Of a DNA stretch of 32,751 bases, positions 9,917 through 19,241 are shown piece by piece; the stretch's first letter is position 1, and each line of letters opens with the position of its first letter. The notes beneath the pieces were generated by a model. It was not told the origin of the DNA and ran no database searches. It saw only the letters and a program-made list of their open reading frames with translations. A program made the translations under genes and the position numbers. The DNA comes from Pseudomonadota bacterium (lineage in GTDB: Bacteria; Pseudomonadota; Gammaproteobacteria; Burkholderiales; Ga0077523), in the NCBI GenBank assembly GCA_963205165.1, contig CAUJJX010000190.1, positions 1 through 32,751 on the forward strand, given 5' to 3'.

Positions 9917-11629
9917 ATGGCACAGACACCCCGCGAAACCCTCCTCGCCCTCGCGCGGGGCTTCAACCAGCTCACCAACGCCCGCAAGCTCGGCCTGATC
10001 TCCGGCGTCGCCGGAATCATCGCCATCGTCGTGGTCGCCCTGATCACGGTGCGCTCGACCGACTACAAGGTCCTGTTCACCAACATCTCCGAGAAGGACG
10101 GCGGGGCGATCATCGCGCAGCTGTCCCAGATGAACGTCCCGTACAGGATCGCGGACGGCGGCGGTGCGATCCTCGTGCCGGCGGACAAGGTCTACCAGAC
10201 CCGCCTCCAGCTCGCGTCGCAGGGGCTGCCGAAGGCCGGCGGCATCGGCTTCGAACTGATGGACAACCAGCGATTCGGCGTCAGCCAGTTCACCGAGCAG
10301 GTCAACTACCAGCGGGCCCTCGAAGGTCACCTCGCCCAGACGATCAAGGCGATGCCCGAGATCGAGGAGGCCCGCGTGCACCTCGCGATCCCGCGGCCCT
10401 CCGTGTTCGTCCGGGAGAACCAGAAGCCCAGCGCCGCGATCCTCGTGCAGCTGCGGCCCGGCCGCGTGATCGACGCCGGGCAGGTCGCGGGCATCGTCCA
10501 CCTCGTGGCATCCGGTGTTCCAGAGCTTGCCCCCCGCAACGTCACGGTCGTCGATCAGCGCGGCAACCTGCTGTCCGGATCGCCCGAGGAAGGCGGTGGC
10601 GTCGCGGGCCTCGACCGCGCGCAGCTGAAGTACCTGCACCAGGTCGAGACCGGGATCGTCCAGCGCATCGAGAACATCCTGAAGCCCATCACCGGGCCGG
10701 ACAACGTACGCGCCCAGGTGGCGGCGAGCCTCGACTTCTCGGAGGTCGAGCAGACTTCCGAGAGCTTCAAGCCCAACAGCGATCCGAAGGAACAGGCGAT
10801 CCGCAGCCAGCAGTCGAGCGACAACCAGAGCTCGACGCCGCAGGCGCCGCAGGGCGTCCCCGGCGCGCTGTCCAACACGCCGCCCGGCGCGGCGTCCGCG
10901 CCGCTGAACACGCCGGCCGCGCAGGCGCAGGGTCAGCAGCAGCCCATGTCGACGACGGCGCAGAAGGCGAGCACGATCAACTACGAGGTCGACAAGACCA
11001 TCCGTCACACGAAGGGCGAGGTCGGCGCGGTCAAGCGACTCTCGGTCGCGGTGGTGGTGAACCACAAGCGCGTCGTCGATGGCGGCAAGACGAAGCTCCA
11101 GCCGTTCACCGAACCCGAGATGACCCAGATCACGAACCTCGTGCGCGAGGCGATGGGTTTCAGCAAGGAGCGTGGGGATACCGTGAACGTCGTGAATGCG
11201 CCGTTCCGGATTGCGATCGAGGAGGAGGAAGCGCCCTTCTGGAAGAATCCGGCCAACATCCCGATGGCGCTCGAGGCCGGAAAATGGCTCCTGCTCGCGG
11301 GTCTCGGCCTGACCTTCCTGCTGATCCTGCGTGGTGGTGTGCGCGATGTGGTGCGCCTCGCGCGGCCGCCGGAACCCGAGCCCGCCGAAGCCGCGGCAGG
11401 GAGAGGCGCCGAGGGTGTGGCGGGCGGGGCGGCCGGCGAAGGTGCCTTCGTCGGAACGCCCGAGGAACGCGAGGAAGCCGAGGCTGCCGCCGCCGCGGCC
11501 GCCGAGGCCGCAGCACCGAAGGAAGAGAGCGAGCATCACCGTGCGCTCCGGCTCATGCGTGAACTGGCGCGCGACAATCCGCGCCTCGCGGCACAGATCA
11601 TCAAGGACTGGATGACGAGCGATGAGTGA
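9917..11629 (+). CDS. fliF: Flagellar basal-body MS-ring protein FliF
   Basis: YKVLFTNISEKDGGAIIAQL, GGGAILVPADKVYQTRLQLASQGLPKAGGIGFELMDNQRFGVSQFTEQVNYQRALEGHLAQTI, VRVHLAIP-type motif, SVAVVVNHK, two TM segments. Confidence 0.98.
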   Translation: MAQTPRETLLALARGFNQLTNARKLGLISGVAGIIAIVVVALITVRSTDYKVLFTNISEKDGGAIIAQLSQMNVPYRIADGGGAILVPADKVYQTRLQLASQGLPKAGGIGFELMDNQRFGVSQFTEQVNYQRALEGHLAQTIKAMPEIEEARVHLAIPRPSVFVRENQKPSAAILVQLRPGRVIDAGQVAGIVHLVASGVPELAPRNVTVVDQRGNLLSGSPEEGGGVAGLDRAQLKYLHQVETGIVQRIENILKPITGPDNVRAQVAASLDFSEVEQTSESFKPNSDPKEQAIRSQQSSDNQSSTPQAPQGVPGALSNTPPGAASAPLNTPAAQAQGQQQPMSTTAQKASTINYEVDKTIRHTKGEVGAVKRLSVAVVVNHKRVVDGGKTKLQPFTEPEMTQITNLVREAMGFSKERGDTVNVVNAPFRIAIEEEEAPFWKNPANIPMALEAGKWLLLAGLGLTFLLILRGGVRDVVRLARPPEPEPAEAAAGRGAEGVAGGAAGEGAFVGTPEEREEAEAAAAAAAEAAAPKEESEHHRALRLMRELARDNPRLAAQIIKDWMTSDE

Positions 11630-12620
11630 CGAAGGCGTGAGCCGCGCGGCGGTCCTGCTGATGACGATGGGCGAGGAATCCGCCGTCGAGGTCCTGAAGT
11701 ATCTCGGCCCGAAGGAGGTCCAGCGCCTCGGCGCCGAGATGGCCACGCTGAGCATCATCAGCCACGACCGCATGTTCGAGGTCAGCAAGTCCTTCCTCGA
11801 CGAGGCACAGGCGCAGGGTGGCTTCGCGACCGACTCCGACGAGTTCATCCGCAACGTCCTCACGAAGGCGCTCGGCAACGACAAGGCCGGCGCCGTGATC
11901 GACCGCATCCTGCAGGTCCACGACAACGCCGGCATCGACAGCCTCAAGTGGATGGACGCCGCCTCGGTCGCCGACCTCATCAAGAACGAGCATCCGCAGA
12001 TCATCGCGACGATCCTGGTGCACCTCGAGCCGGACCAGGCGAGCGAGATCCTCCGGCACTTCGCGGAGCGCGTCCGCAACGACGTGATGTTCCGGATCGC
12101 GACGCTCGAGGGCGTCCAGCCGGCTGCCCTGCGCGACCTCAACGAGGTGCTGACGCAGCTGCTCGCCGGCGGTGATCGCGTGAAGAAAGGAACGCTCGGC
12201 GGCATCGACGTCGCAGCCGACATCCTCAACTTCATGGGGGCGCAGTTCGAGACCTCGATCACGGACTACATCCGCGAGAGCGACGCCGACCTCGCCCAGA
12301 AGATCCAGGACAAGATGTTCGTCTTCGAGAACCTCATGGACCTCGACGACCGTGGCATCCAGCTGCTGCTGCGCGAGGTGCAGTCCGAGACGCTCGTCGT
12401 GGCATTGAAGGGCACCTCCGATCCGCTCAAGGAAAAGATCTTCAAGAACATGTCGTCGCGTGCCTCCGAGATGCTGCGCGAGGACCTCGAATCGAAGGGG
12501 CCGGTGCGCCTGTCCGAGGTCGAGGCCGAGCAGAAGGAGATCCTGAAGATCGTCCGCCGCCTTGCCGAGGAAGGTCAGATCACGCTGGGCGGCAAGGGGG
12601 AGGAGGGTCTTGTCGAGTAA
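11622..12620 (+). CDS. fliG: Flagellar motor switch protein FliG
   Basis: AAVLLMTMGEESAVEVLKYLGPKEVQRLG, EHPQIIATILVHLEPDQASEIL, KIQDKMFVFENLMDLDDRGIQLLLREV. Overlaps fliF by 8 nt. Confidence 0.98.
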   Translation: MSDEGVSRAAVLLMTMGEESAVEVLKYLGPKEVQRLGAEMATLSIISHDRMFEVSKSFLDEAQAQGGFATDSDEFIRNVLTKALGNDKAGAVIDRILQVHDNAGIDSLKWMDAASVADLIKNEHPQIIATILVHLEPDQASEILRHFAERVRNDVMFRIATLEGVQPAALRDLNEVLTQLLAGGDRVKKGTLGGIDVAADILNFMGAQFETSITDYIRESDADLAQKIQDKMFVFENLMDLDDRGIQLLLREVQSETLVVALKGTSDPLKEKIFKNMSSRASEMLREDLESKGPVRLSEVEAEQKEILKIVRRLAEEGQITLGGKGEEGLVE

Positions 12621-13329
12621 CAAGATCATCCGGCGCCGCAGCGCACAGACGCTGCAGGGCTGGCAGCTGGGCGACCTGTTCGCGCCGGTGGCGCCGCTGC
12701 CGGTGCCCGAGGCGCCGCCCGCGGCGAAGAAGCCCGCGCCGAAGCCGGTCGCGCCGCCGCCACCTGTCGTGGTCGCACCGCCGCCACCGCCGATCCCGCC
12801 CGAGGAACTCTTCCGTGACGAACTCGCGGCGCTGCGCGAGGAGGCACGCGCGGAGGGTTTCGAGGCAGGTCGTGCCGAGGGTTTCGCCGTCGGTGAAGCC
12901 GACGCCGCTGCGATCGGTGCGCTGCTCGCTCATCTGCGCGACGTCGTCGAAGACCTCGAGCAGGGCATCGCCAACGACGTGCTGTCGCTCGCACTCGAAC
13001 TCACCAAGCAGATCGTCCGTGTGTCGCTGCGCGTGCGACCCGACCTCGTCCTCGCGATCATCCGGGAGGCCGCGAAGAGCTTCCAGGGCCTCGGCGAGAA
13101 CCCGCGGCTCATCCTGCATCCGGCCGACGCCCAGTCCGTCCGCGCCGCGATCGCCGCCGAGCCCCCCGGCGAATGGACGTGGACCATCGTCGAGGACGCC
13201 CATGTCGAACGCGGCGGCTGCAAGTTCCAGACGAGCGCGACCGAGATCGACGCGACCCTCGAGACCCGCTGGCGCCGGGTCGTGGCGAGCCTCGGGCGCG
13301 ACGACGCCTGGCTCGACCTGAACCTCTGA
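12610..13329 (+). CDS. fliH: Flagellar assembly protein FliH (proline-rich N-terminal region)
   Basis: TTG start proposed ([13 protein letters not shown]...); [48 protein letters not shown]. Located between fliG and fliI. Confidence 0.88.
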   Translation: MSSNKIIRRRSAQTLQGWQLGDLFAPVAPLPVPEAPPAAKKPAPKPVAPPPPVVVAPPPPPIPPEELFRDELAALREEARAEGFEAGRAEGFAVGEADAAAIGALLAHLRDVVEDLEQGIANDVLSLALELTKQIVRVSLRVRPDLVLAIIREAAKSFQGLGENPRLILHPADAQSVRAAIAAEPPGEWTWTIVEDAHVERGGCKFQTSATEIDATLETRWRRVVASLGRDDAWLDLNL

Positions 13330-13399
13330 GGTCGCCGACGGTGGCCCGCATCTGCAGGCGCGGCCCGACCGCACGCATCGACCGCCCGGAGCCGCGTCC

Positions 13400-14812
13400 A
13401 TGAGTCGCAATCGTCGCTGGCAGAAGTACTTCCAGGATTGCCAGGCGGCCGCCGGGACCATCTCCCCGTGGACGGTCAGCGGCCGTCTCACGCGCGTGGC
13501 CGGGCTCGTCATGGAGGCCGTCGGACTCAAGCTCCCGGTCGGCAATTCCTGCTACGTGATCGCGCCGTCGGGGCAGCGCGTCGACGCCGAGGTCGTGGGC
13601 TTTTCCGGTGACCGCCTCTACCTGATGCCCGCGACCGACGTCTACGGACTCGAACCCGGCGCACTCGTGATGCCGGTCGAGGCCGGCGCCGTGCGCAATC
13701 CGAAGCTCGGCGTGGATTTCATCCCGCGCCGCCGCGCCGAGGACCGTGCGCGGCAGGTCGGCGTCGGCTGGAGTCTTCTCGGTCGCGTGCTCGACGGGAC
13801 GGGGCGCGCGCTCGACAGCCGGGGGCCCGTGGTCTTCGACAAGCAGGTCCCGCTGTACAGCCGCCCGCTCAATCCGATGAGCCGCGCACCGATCCGCAAG
13901 CCGCTCGATGTCGGCGTCCGGGCGATCAACGGCCTGCTCACGGTGGGTCGCGGGCAGCGGCTCGGCCTGTTCGCGGGCAGCGGTGTCGGCAAGAGCGTGC
14001 TGCTCGGAATGATGGCGCGCTACACCGAGGCCGACGTCGTCGTGGTGGGGCTGATCGGCGAACGCGGACGCGAGGTGAAGGAATTCATCGAGAGCATCCT
14101 CGGGGAGGAAGGGCTCGCGCGGTCGGTCGTCGTCGCTGCGCCCGCGGACAGTCCGCCGCTGCTGCGCATCCACGGCGCGGCCTACGCGACGGCGCTCGCA
14201 GAACACTTCCGCGAGGAAGGCAGCAACGTCCTGCTCATCATGGATTCGCTGACGCGCTACGCGATGGCGCAGCGCGAGATCTCGCTCGCGATCGGCGAGC
14301 CGCCCGCGACGAAGGGCTACACACCGTCGGTCTTCGCGAAGCTGCCGCAGCTCGTGGAGCGTGCGGGCAACGGCGAGAGCGGCGGCGGCTCGATCACGGC
14401 GTTCTATACCGTGCTGACCGAAGGCGACGACCAGCAGGATCCCGTGGCGGACAACGCCCGCGCGATCCTCGACGGACACATCGTGCTCGCGCGCGACCTC
14501 GCGGAGCAGGGCCACTATCCCGCGATCGACATCGAGGCGTCGATCAGCCGCGTGATGACCGACGTCGTGAGCCAGGCGGACATGGCGCACGCACGGCGCT
14601 TCAAGCAGCTCTACTCTGCATACCGGCGCAGCCGCGACCTCATCAATGTCGGCGCGTACGTGCGTGGCGCCGATCCGGATATCGACGAGGCGCTCCGGCT
14701 GCGCGAACCCTTCCTGACCTACCTGCGCCAGGACATCACGGAACGCGCGAGCTACGCGCAGAGCCGCGACGCGCTCGCGTATCTCGTGGGCAGCAGCCTC
14801 GGCAGCGGCTGA
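13400..14812 (+). CDS. fliI: Flagellum-specific ATP synthase FliI
   Basis: [89 protein letters not shown]. Confidence 0.98.
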   Translation: MSRNRRWQKYFQDCQAAAGTISPWTVSGRLTRVAGLVMEAVGLKLPVGNSCYVIAPSGQRVDAEVVGFSGDRLYLMPATDVYGLEPGALVMPVEAGAVRNPKLGVDFIPRRRAEDRARQVGVGWSLLGRVLDGTGRALDSRGPVVFDKQVPLYSRPLNPMSRAPIRKPLDVGVRAINGLLTVGRGQRLGLFAGSGVGKSVLLGMMARYTEADVVVVGLIGERGREVKEFIESILGEEGLARSVVVAAPADSPPLLRIHGAAYATALAEHFREEGSNVLLIMDSLTRYAMAQREISLAIGEPPATKGYTPSVFAKLPQLVERAGNGESGGGSITAFYTVLTEGDDQQDPVADNARAILDGHIVLARDLAEQGHYPAIDIEASISRVMTDVVSQADMAHARRFKQLYSAYRRSRDLINVGAYVRGADPDIDEALRLREPFLTYLRQDITERASYAQSRDALAYLVGSSLGSG

Positions 14813-14814
14813 CG

Positions 14815-15264
14815 ATGGCCCGGCCGTTTCCGCTCCAGGCTGCACGCGATCTTGCGCATCGCAGGCTCGACGACGCGGCGGATGCACTGCGCAGCCATGC
14901 ACAGCGACTGCGGGAATCCGAAGAGAAGTCCGCCGAGCTCGACCGGTATCGCAACGAGTACCAGGTGCAGCGGATGTCGCAGCTGGCAGAAGGCATGGAT
15001 GCCGGACGACTGCGCGCATTCGATGCCTTCATCGTCCGGCTCGACGAGGCGATCGCGGCGCAGCAGCTCGATACCGAGCGGCGGCGCTCGATCTGGGAAT
15101 CCGCCCGACAGGCCTGGATCGCGGCGCATCGGCGTTCGGAGGCGATGGACGCGCTCGCCGAGCGCCACGTCGCGGCGGAGGCTCTGCGCGAGGGGCGCGC
15201 AGAGCGCAAGCGCGAGGACGAGTTCGCCGGACGCGCCGCGGCGATCAAGGCCGGGCGTTCCTGA
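14815..15264 (+). CDS. fliJ: Flagellar export protein FliJ
   Basis: Short charged coiled-coil protein directly after fliI (RDLAHRRLDDAADALRSHAQRLRESEEK...YRNEYQ), 149 aa. Confidence 0.88.
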   Translation: MARPFPLQAARDLAHRRLDDAADALRSHAQRLRESEEKSAELDRYRNEYQVQRMSQLAEGMDAGRLRAFDAFIVRLDEAIAAQQLDTERRRSIWESARQAWIAAHRRSEAMDALAERHVAAEALREGRAERKREDEFAGRAAAIKAGRS

Positions 15265-15283
15265 TGCGCGAATGACCTCGTCG

Positions 15284-15299
15284 TGGCACGGCGATTGCC
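15284..15299 (+). promoter_or_regulatory. Strong candidate sigma-54 (-24/-12) promoter for fliK
   Basis: TGGCACGGCGATTGCC is an essentially exact match to TGGCACG-N4-TTGC, 39 nt upstream of the fliK ATG, in the fliJ-fliK gap. Confidence 0.82.
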
Positions 15300-15338
15300 A
15301 AACAGGGTGCGTACCTGTTCCGAAGCCGGAGAAAAGCC

Positions 15339-16454
15339 ATGACAACCAGCACGATCTTGCCGCCAGCGATGCCCAAGCCGGCGGAAATTGCCGCCCCCCC
15401 CGCGGCTGATTCCGCCAATGCCGCCGCGGCGGACGGTGGGCCCAGCTTCGGCAAGGTGCTCGAATCGCAGATGAACAAGCCGGGCAAGGAAACGAAGGGC
15501 GACGCCGAGGCGTCTTCGGAGACGACACCGAAGGACGCCACGGCGGAACCCGCGGAAACCGCGGACGAAGCGGCGCCCGTCGAATCGAATTCCACGCTGA
15601 TGGACATCCTGTCCGCGGCGGCCGATGCCCGCCCGGTGATGGCCGACGGCTTCGCCCAGCAGATGGTGCAGGCGAAGGATCCTCGAACGCAGGCTGCACC
15701 GGTCACCGAGGAACGCTCCAAATCCGATGGCGGTATCGCGACGCTCCGCGCTGGCGGTCGTGACGCCGGGGTGATCGCGGGTGCCGGCCTGAAGTCCGAC
15801 GATCCGGCCGACGCCGGTGCCGGGTCCGGCCAGCAATTCCGGATCGAACCGGCCGCCGACGAACTGCGTGCGGCGGCGACTGCGCGTAGTCGCCAGGACG
15901 AAGGTGAACCCGCGGAGTCCAAGCCGCTGCTCGTCGCCGCATCGAACCAGTCGTCGAACGCGACGCCGCTCGCTGCCGCCGAGACCCGGCGCGCCGTCGA
16001 GGCCGCGCCACTGCGGCTCGCGGTCTCTCAGCCGGTCGCGTCGAAGGGATGGGGCGAGGCCGTGGCCGATCGCGTCACGTGGGTCACGCAGGCGCGACAG
16101 CCCAGCGCCGAGATCCAGCTCAATCCCCCGAACCTCGGGCCTGTCGAGGTGCGCGTCAGCATGACCGGCGATCAGGCGACCGTCTCGTTCTTCTCTGCCC
16201 ACGCGCCGGTGCGCGAGGCACTGCAGTCGGCGATGCCGCGATTGGCCGAAGCGTTCGCGGCGTCCGGCCTGTCGCTCGGCGACGTGCACGTCGGTGCGGA
16301 CTCCCGCTCCGGCCAGGATCAGGGCCGGCAGCAGCAGGGCCGCCACACTCGCCGAGGCGACGACGATGACAGTGCGATCGGACGCGTCGCCGCCCCCGCA
16401 GCGCGCTGGACATCGTCCGTCGGCGGCATGCGCGCAGTCGATCTCTTCGCCTGA
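15339..16454 (+). CDS. fliK: Flagellar hook-length control protein FliK
   Basis: Low-complexity Ala-rich N-terminal part, then C-terminal Flg_hook signature AEIQLNPPNLGPVEVRVSMTGDQATVSFFSAHAPVREALQSAMPRLAEAFAASGL. Confidence 0.93.
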   Translation: MTTSTILPPAMPKPAEIAAPPAADSANAAAADGGPSFGKVLESQMNKPGKETKGDAEASSETTPKDATAEPAETADEAAPVESNSTLMDILSAAADARPVMADGFAQQMVQAKDPRTQAAPVTEERSKSDGGIATLRAGGRDAGVIAGAGLKSDDPADAGAGSGQQFRIEPAADELRAAATARSRQDEGEPAESKPLLVAASNQSSNATPLAAAETRRAVEAAPLRLAVSQPVASKGWGEAVADRVTWVTQARQPSAEIQLNPPNLGPVEVRVSMTGDQATVSFFSAHAPVREALQSAMPRLAEAFAASGLSLGDVHVGADSRSGQDQGRQQQGRHTRRGDDDDSAIGRVAAPAARWTSSVGGMRAVDLFA

Positions 16455-16491
16455 CCCGACCGTCTCCTCCCTCGCCGGGTTTCCGGCGATT

Positions 16492-16529
16492 ACGCCCGCG
16501 GCGCGCAATGCCTCGCGGGCGTTTTTTCT
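16492..16529 (+). terminator. Rho-independent terminator after fliK
   Basis: ACGCCCGCG (16492-16500) ... CGCGGGCGT (16514-16522) followed by TTTTTTCTT. Confidence 0.85.
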
Positions 16530-16749
16530 TCCGCGACGTGCGGAATCGGGCCAGGCCGCACTTCTTCTTGCAATTTTCCGATACGCGAGTTACAAAGCAC
16601 CTAAGGTTTCGCCGAAAAATTATTGTTTTTAAAAGAAAAGCCTTAGAATTCGCCGCGCATCAGCAGCACGCCGGGAGTCCTGGGGCTCGAGTCTGGCGCC
16701 GCGCGGCCGATGACATGCCCGTTCAGATCATTCATGAAAGAGGGAAGAC

Positions 16750-17361
16750 ATGTCAGGAAAGGCAGCGGCAGCTCCGGCGGATGGCGAAGCAGGTGCGGGT
16801 GCAGGCAAGAAAAAGAAGATCCTGCTGATCGTGATCATCCTCGTCGTCGTGCTGGCGGCGGGTGGTGGTGCGGCGTGGTTCTTCCTCGGCGGCAAGAAGA
16901 AGCCGAAGGGACATGGCAAGGCGGACGCCGAGCACGCGGAGCAGTCGGCCGACGGCGACCATGATTCGGGCGAGGACGAGGAGGAGCCGGAAGACGACTC
17001 CCACGCGAAGCCGCCTGTGTTCGTCACGCTGGAGCCGTTCACGGTGAACCTCGCATCGGAAGCGTCGGATCGCTATCTCCAGGTCGGGATCGACCTGAAG
17101 GTGTCGGCGCCGGATGTCGCGGAGAAGATCAAGGTTCATCTTCCCGAGATCCGCAACGGCATCCTGCTGATCCTGACGAGCAAGAAGGTGGACGAGCTTG
17201 GCAAGGTCGAGGGAAAGAACCAGTTGCGTATCGATATCCGTGATGCCGTGAACAAGCCCATCGGCATGTTCAAGGCGCCGCCGGAAAGTGCCGACCCGCT
17301 CAAGTGGAAGCCCAAGAAGGGCGCGGTCGACGTGCTGTTAACTTCATTCGTAATTCAATAG
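16750..17361 (+). CDS. fliL: Flagellar basal body-associated protein FliL
   Basis: KKKKILLIVIILVVVLAAGGGAAWFFLGGKKK TM segment; PVFVTLEPFTVNLASEASDRYLQVGIDLKV; EIRNGILLILTSKKVDEL. Confidence 0.96.
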   Translation: MSGKAAAAPADGEAGAGAGKKKKILLIVIILVVVLAAGGGAAWFFLGGKKKPKGHGKADAEHAEQSADGDHDSGEDEEEPEDDSHAKPPVFVTLEPFTVNLASEASDRYLQVGIDLKVSAPDVAEKIKVHLPEIRNGILLILTSKKVDELGKVEGKNQLRIDIRDAVNKPIGMFKAPPESADPLKWKPKKGAVDVLLTSFVIQ

Positions 17362-17365
17362 GCGG

Positions 17366-18361
17366 ATGGCAGAGGACATCCTTTCTCAGGAAGAGGTCGA
17401 TGCACTCCTTCGCGGCGTCACCGGTGAAACCGAGGATGCGCCCTCCGAAGAGGCTGCGGGCGGCGTTCGCCCCTACGACATCGGCCGCCAGGAAAGGATC
17501 GTCCGTGGGCGCATGCCCACGCTGGAGCTCATCCACGAGCGTTTCGCGCGACTGCTCCGGCTCGGCCTCTACAATTTCATGCGGCGCACGGCCGAGATCT
17601 CGATCAATCCGATCAAGGTCCAGAAGTACAGCGACTTCGTTCGCAACCTGGTCGTGCCCACCAACCTCAACGTCGTTCATGCGACGCCGCTGCGCGGCAC
17701 CGGTCTCATCATTCTCGAGCCGACGCTCGTGTTCCAGGTCGTCGATCATCTGTTCGGTGGCAGCGGGCAGATCCACACGCGAATAGAAGGCCGGGACTTC
17801 ACGCCCACCGAGCAGCGCGTCATCATGCGGCTGCTCGAAGTGGTGTTCAGCGAGTTCGAGAAGGCTTGGGCGCCCGTGTATCCGCTGAAGTACGAGTACG
17901 TGCGGTCGGAAATGAACACGCAGTTCGCGAACATCTGCACCCCGACCGAAGTCGTCGTGACGGCGAGCTTCACCATCGAGTTCGGCAATGGCGGCGGCGA
18001 CCTCTTCGTCTGCCTGCCGTATTCGATGCTGGAGCCGATCCGCGACATGATCTACAGCAGCTTCCAGGCAGATCGTGCGGAATCCGATCTCCGCTGGGTG
18101 CGTTCGATGACCAAGCAGGTCCAGGGCGCGAAGCTCGAACTGGTCGCGACGCTCGCCGAAGCATCGCTGACCCTGCGGGAACTGATGGATCTCGAGGTGG
18201 GCGACGTGATCTCGGTCAACATCCCCGAGACGATCCAGGCCGGTGTCGACGGCATACCGGTGCTCGACTGCAAGTACGGCGTGGCCAACGGGCGTTACGC
18301 GCTCAAGGTCGAGCGTGCGCTGATTCCGGATGGTGCGGAACATGGAGGTTCCGGTGGCTGA
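17366..18361 (+). CDS. fliM: Flagellar motor switch protein FliM
   Basis: ILSQEEVDALLRGV, YDIGRQERIVRGRMPTLELIHERFARLLRLGLYNFMRR, LFGGSGQIHTRIEGRDFTPTEQRVI. Confidence 0.98.
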   Translation: MAEDILSQEEVDALLRGVTGETEDAPSEEAAGGVRPYDIGRQERIVRGRMPTLELIHERFARLLRLGLYNFMRRTAEISINPIKVQKYSDFVRNLVVPTNLNVVHATPLRGTGLIILEPTLVFQVVDHLFGGSGQIHTRIEGRDFTPTEQRVIMRLLEVVFSEFEKAWAPVYPLKYEYVRSEMNTQFANICTPTEVVVTASFTIEFGNGGGDLFVCLPYSMLEPIRDMIYSSFQADRAESDLRWVRSMTKQVQGAKLELVATLAEASLTLRELMDLEVGDVISVNIPETIQAGVDGIPVLDCKYGVANGRYALKVERALIPDGAEHGGSGG

Positions 18362-18785
18362 CGAGGACAACGACGACATCTCCGCGGACGACTGGGCCGC
18401 GGCACTTGCCGAGCAGCAGGCGGTGACCCCCGACCCGGTCGCGTCCGTGCCTGACATGGCGGGCGTGAAGCCGGGCGGCGTGTTCCAGGAGCTCAAGCCG
18501 GATGCACTCGCCGGCGTCGCGCCCAACCGCATCGAGATGATTCTCGACATCCCGGTCACCATGACCGTGGAACTGGGCCGGACCAAGATCGCCATTCGCA
18601 ACCTGCTGCAGCTCGCGCAGGGTTCGGTCGTCGAACTCGATGCGCTGGCCGGCGAACCGATGGACGTGCTCGTGAACGGCTGCCTGATCGCGCAGGGCGA
18701 GGTCGTCGTCGTGAACGACAAGTTCGGCATCCGGCTCACGGATGTCATCACGCCCGAAGAGAGACTGCGCGGTCTCAACCGATGA
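18354..18785 (+). CDS. fliN: Flagellar motor switch protein FliN
   Basis: GTG start preceded by GGAGG (18344-18348); ILDIPVTMTVELGRTKIAIRNLLQLAQGSVVELDALAGEPMDVLVNGCLIAQGEVVVVNDKFGIRLTDVI. Confidence 0.96.
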   Translation: MADEDNDDISADDWAAALAEQQAVTPDPVASVPDMAGVKPGGVFQELKPDALAGVAPNRIEMILDIPVTMTVELGRTKIAIRNLLQLAQGSVVELDALAGEPMDVLVNGCLIAQGEVVVVNDKFGIRLTDVITPEERLRGLNR

Positions 18786-19210
18786 AGATGCAGATGCCAG
18801 CCGGTATGGCGGGGCTGTTCACCGCGGCGGGCGTGCACGCGGCCGACGCGCAGCCAGTGCCCGCGACCAGCGCCACTTCGACGCTCCTGCAGGTGGTGCT
18901 CGGTCTCGCCGTCGTGATGATCATGATTGGCGGCGCCGCCTGGCTCGCGCGTCGCTACCTGCCCGCGGCCGGCGGTGCCCGCGGTCCGGTCCGCATCGTG
19001 GGTGGTGTGATGGTCGGTCCACGTGAGCGTGTCGTCGTCGTCGAGATCGCCGACACCTGGGTCGTCGCCGGAGTCACCTCGCAGAACGTGTCTGCCTTGC
19101 ATGCCATGCCCCGACCGCTCGGTGAACCTGCCGACGCATCGATGAACCTTCCGGCCGATCGCAATTTCTCGCACTGGCTCGCGAAGGCTGTGAAGGGTGA
19201 CCCGCGCTGA
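18782..19210 (+). CDS. fliO: Flagellar biosynthetic protein FliO
   Basis: Between fliN and fliP; TM segment [59 protein letters not shown]. Confidence 0.9.
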   Translation: MKMQMPAGMAGLFTAAGVHAADAQPVPATSATSTLLQVVLGLAVVMIMIGGAAWLARRYLPAAGGARGPVRIVGGVMVGPRERVVVVEIADTWVVAGVTSQNVSALHAMPRPLGEPADASMNLPADRNFSHWLAKAVKGDPR

Positions 19211-19241
19211 CCGTCGGCGAACGGTCCGTGCCATCGATCCG

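Noticed and set aside
8056-10047. 663-aa minus-strand ORF across flrC/fliE
   Set aside because: Mirror ORF of well-identified flrC and fliE; no motif support.
9881-12262. 793-aa minus-strand ORF opposite fliF/fliG
   Set aside because: Antisense to highly conserved fliF/fliG; low-complexity Arg/Leu/Asp translation, typical of high-GC shadow ORFs.
13109-15019. 636-aa minus-strand ORF opposite fliI
   Set aside because: Antisense to fliI, no domain signature.
16571-16590. Possible sigma-54 site CTTGCAATTTT before fliL
   Set aside because: A -12-like TTGCA is present, but no GG at the required N10 spacing upstream.
16530-16749. Possible cyclic-di-GMP (GEMM) riboswitch in the fliL leader
   Set aside because: No recognisable GEMM core (for example GGGTGACGCAAAGCC-like segments); leader length alone is not evidence.
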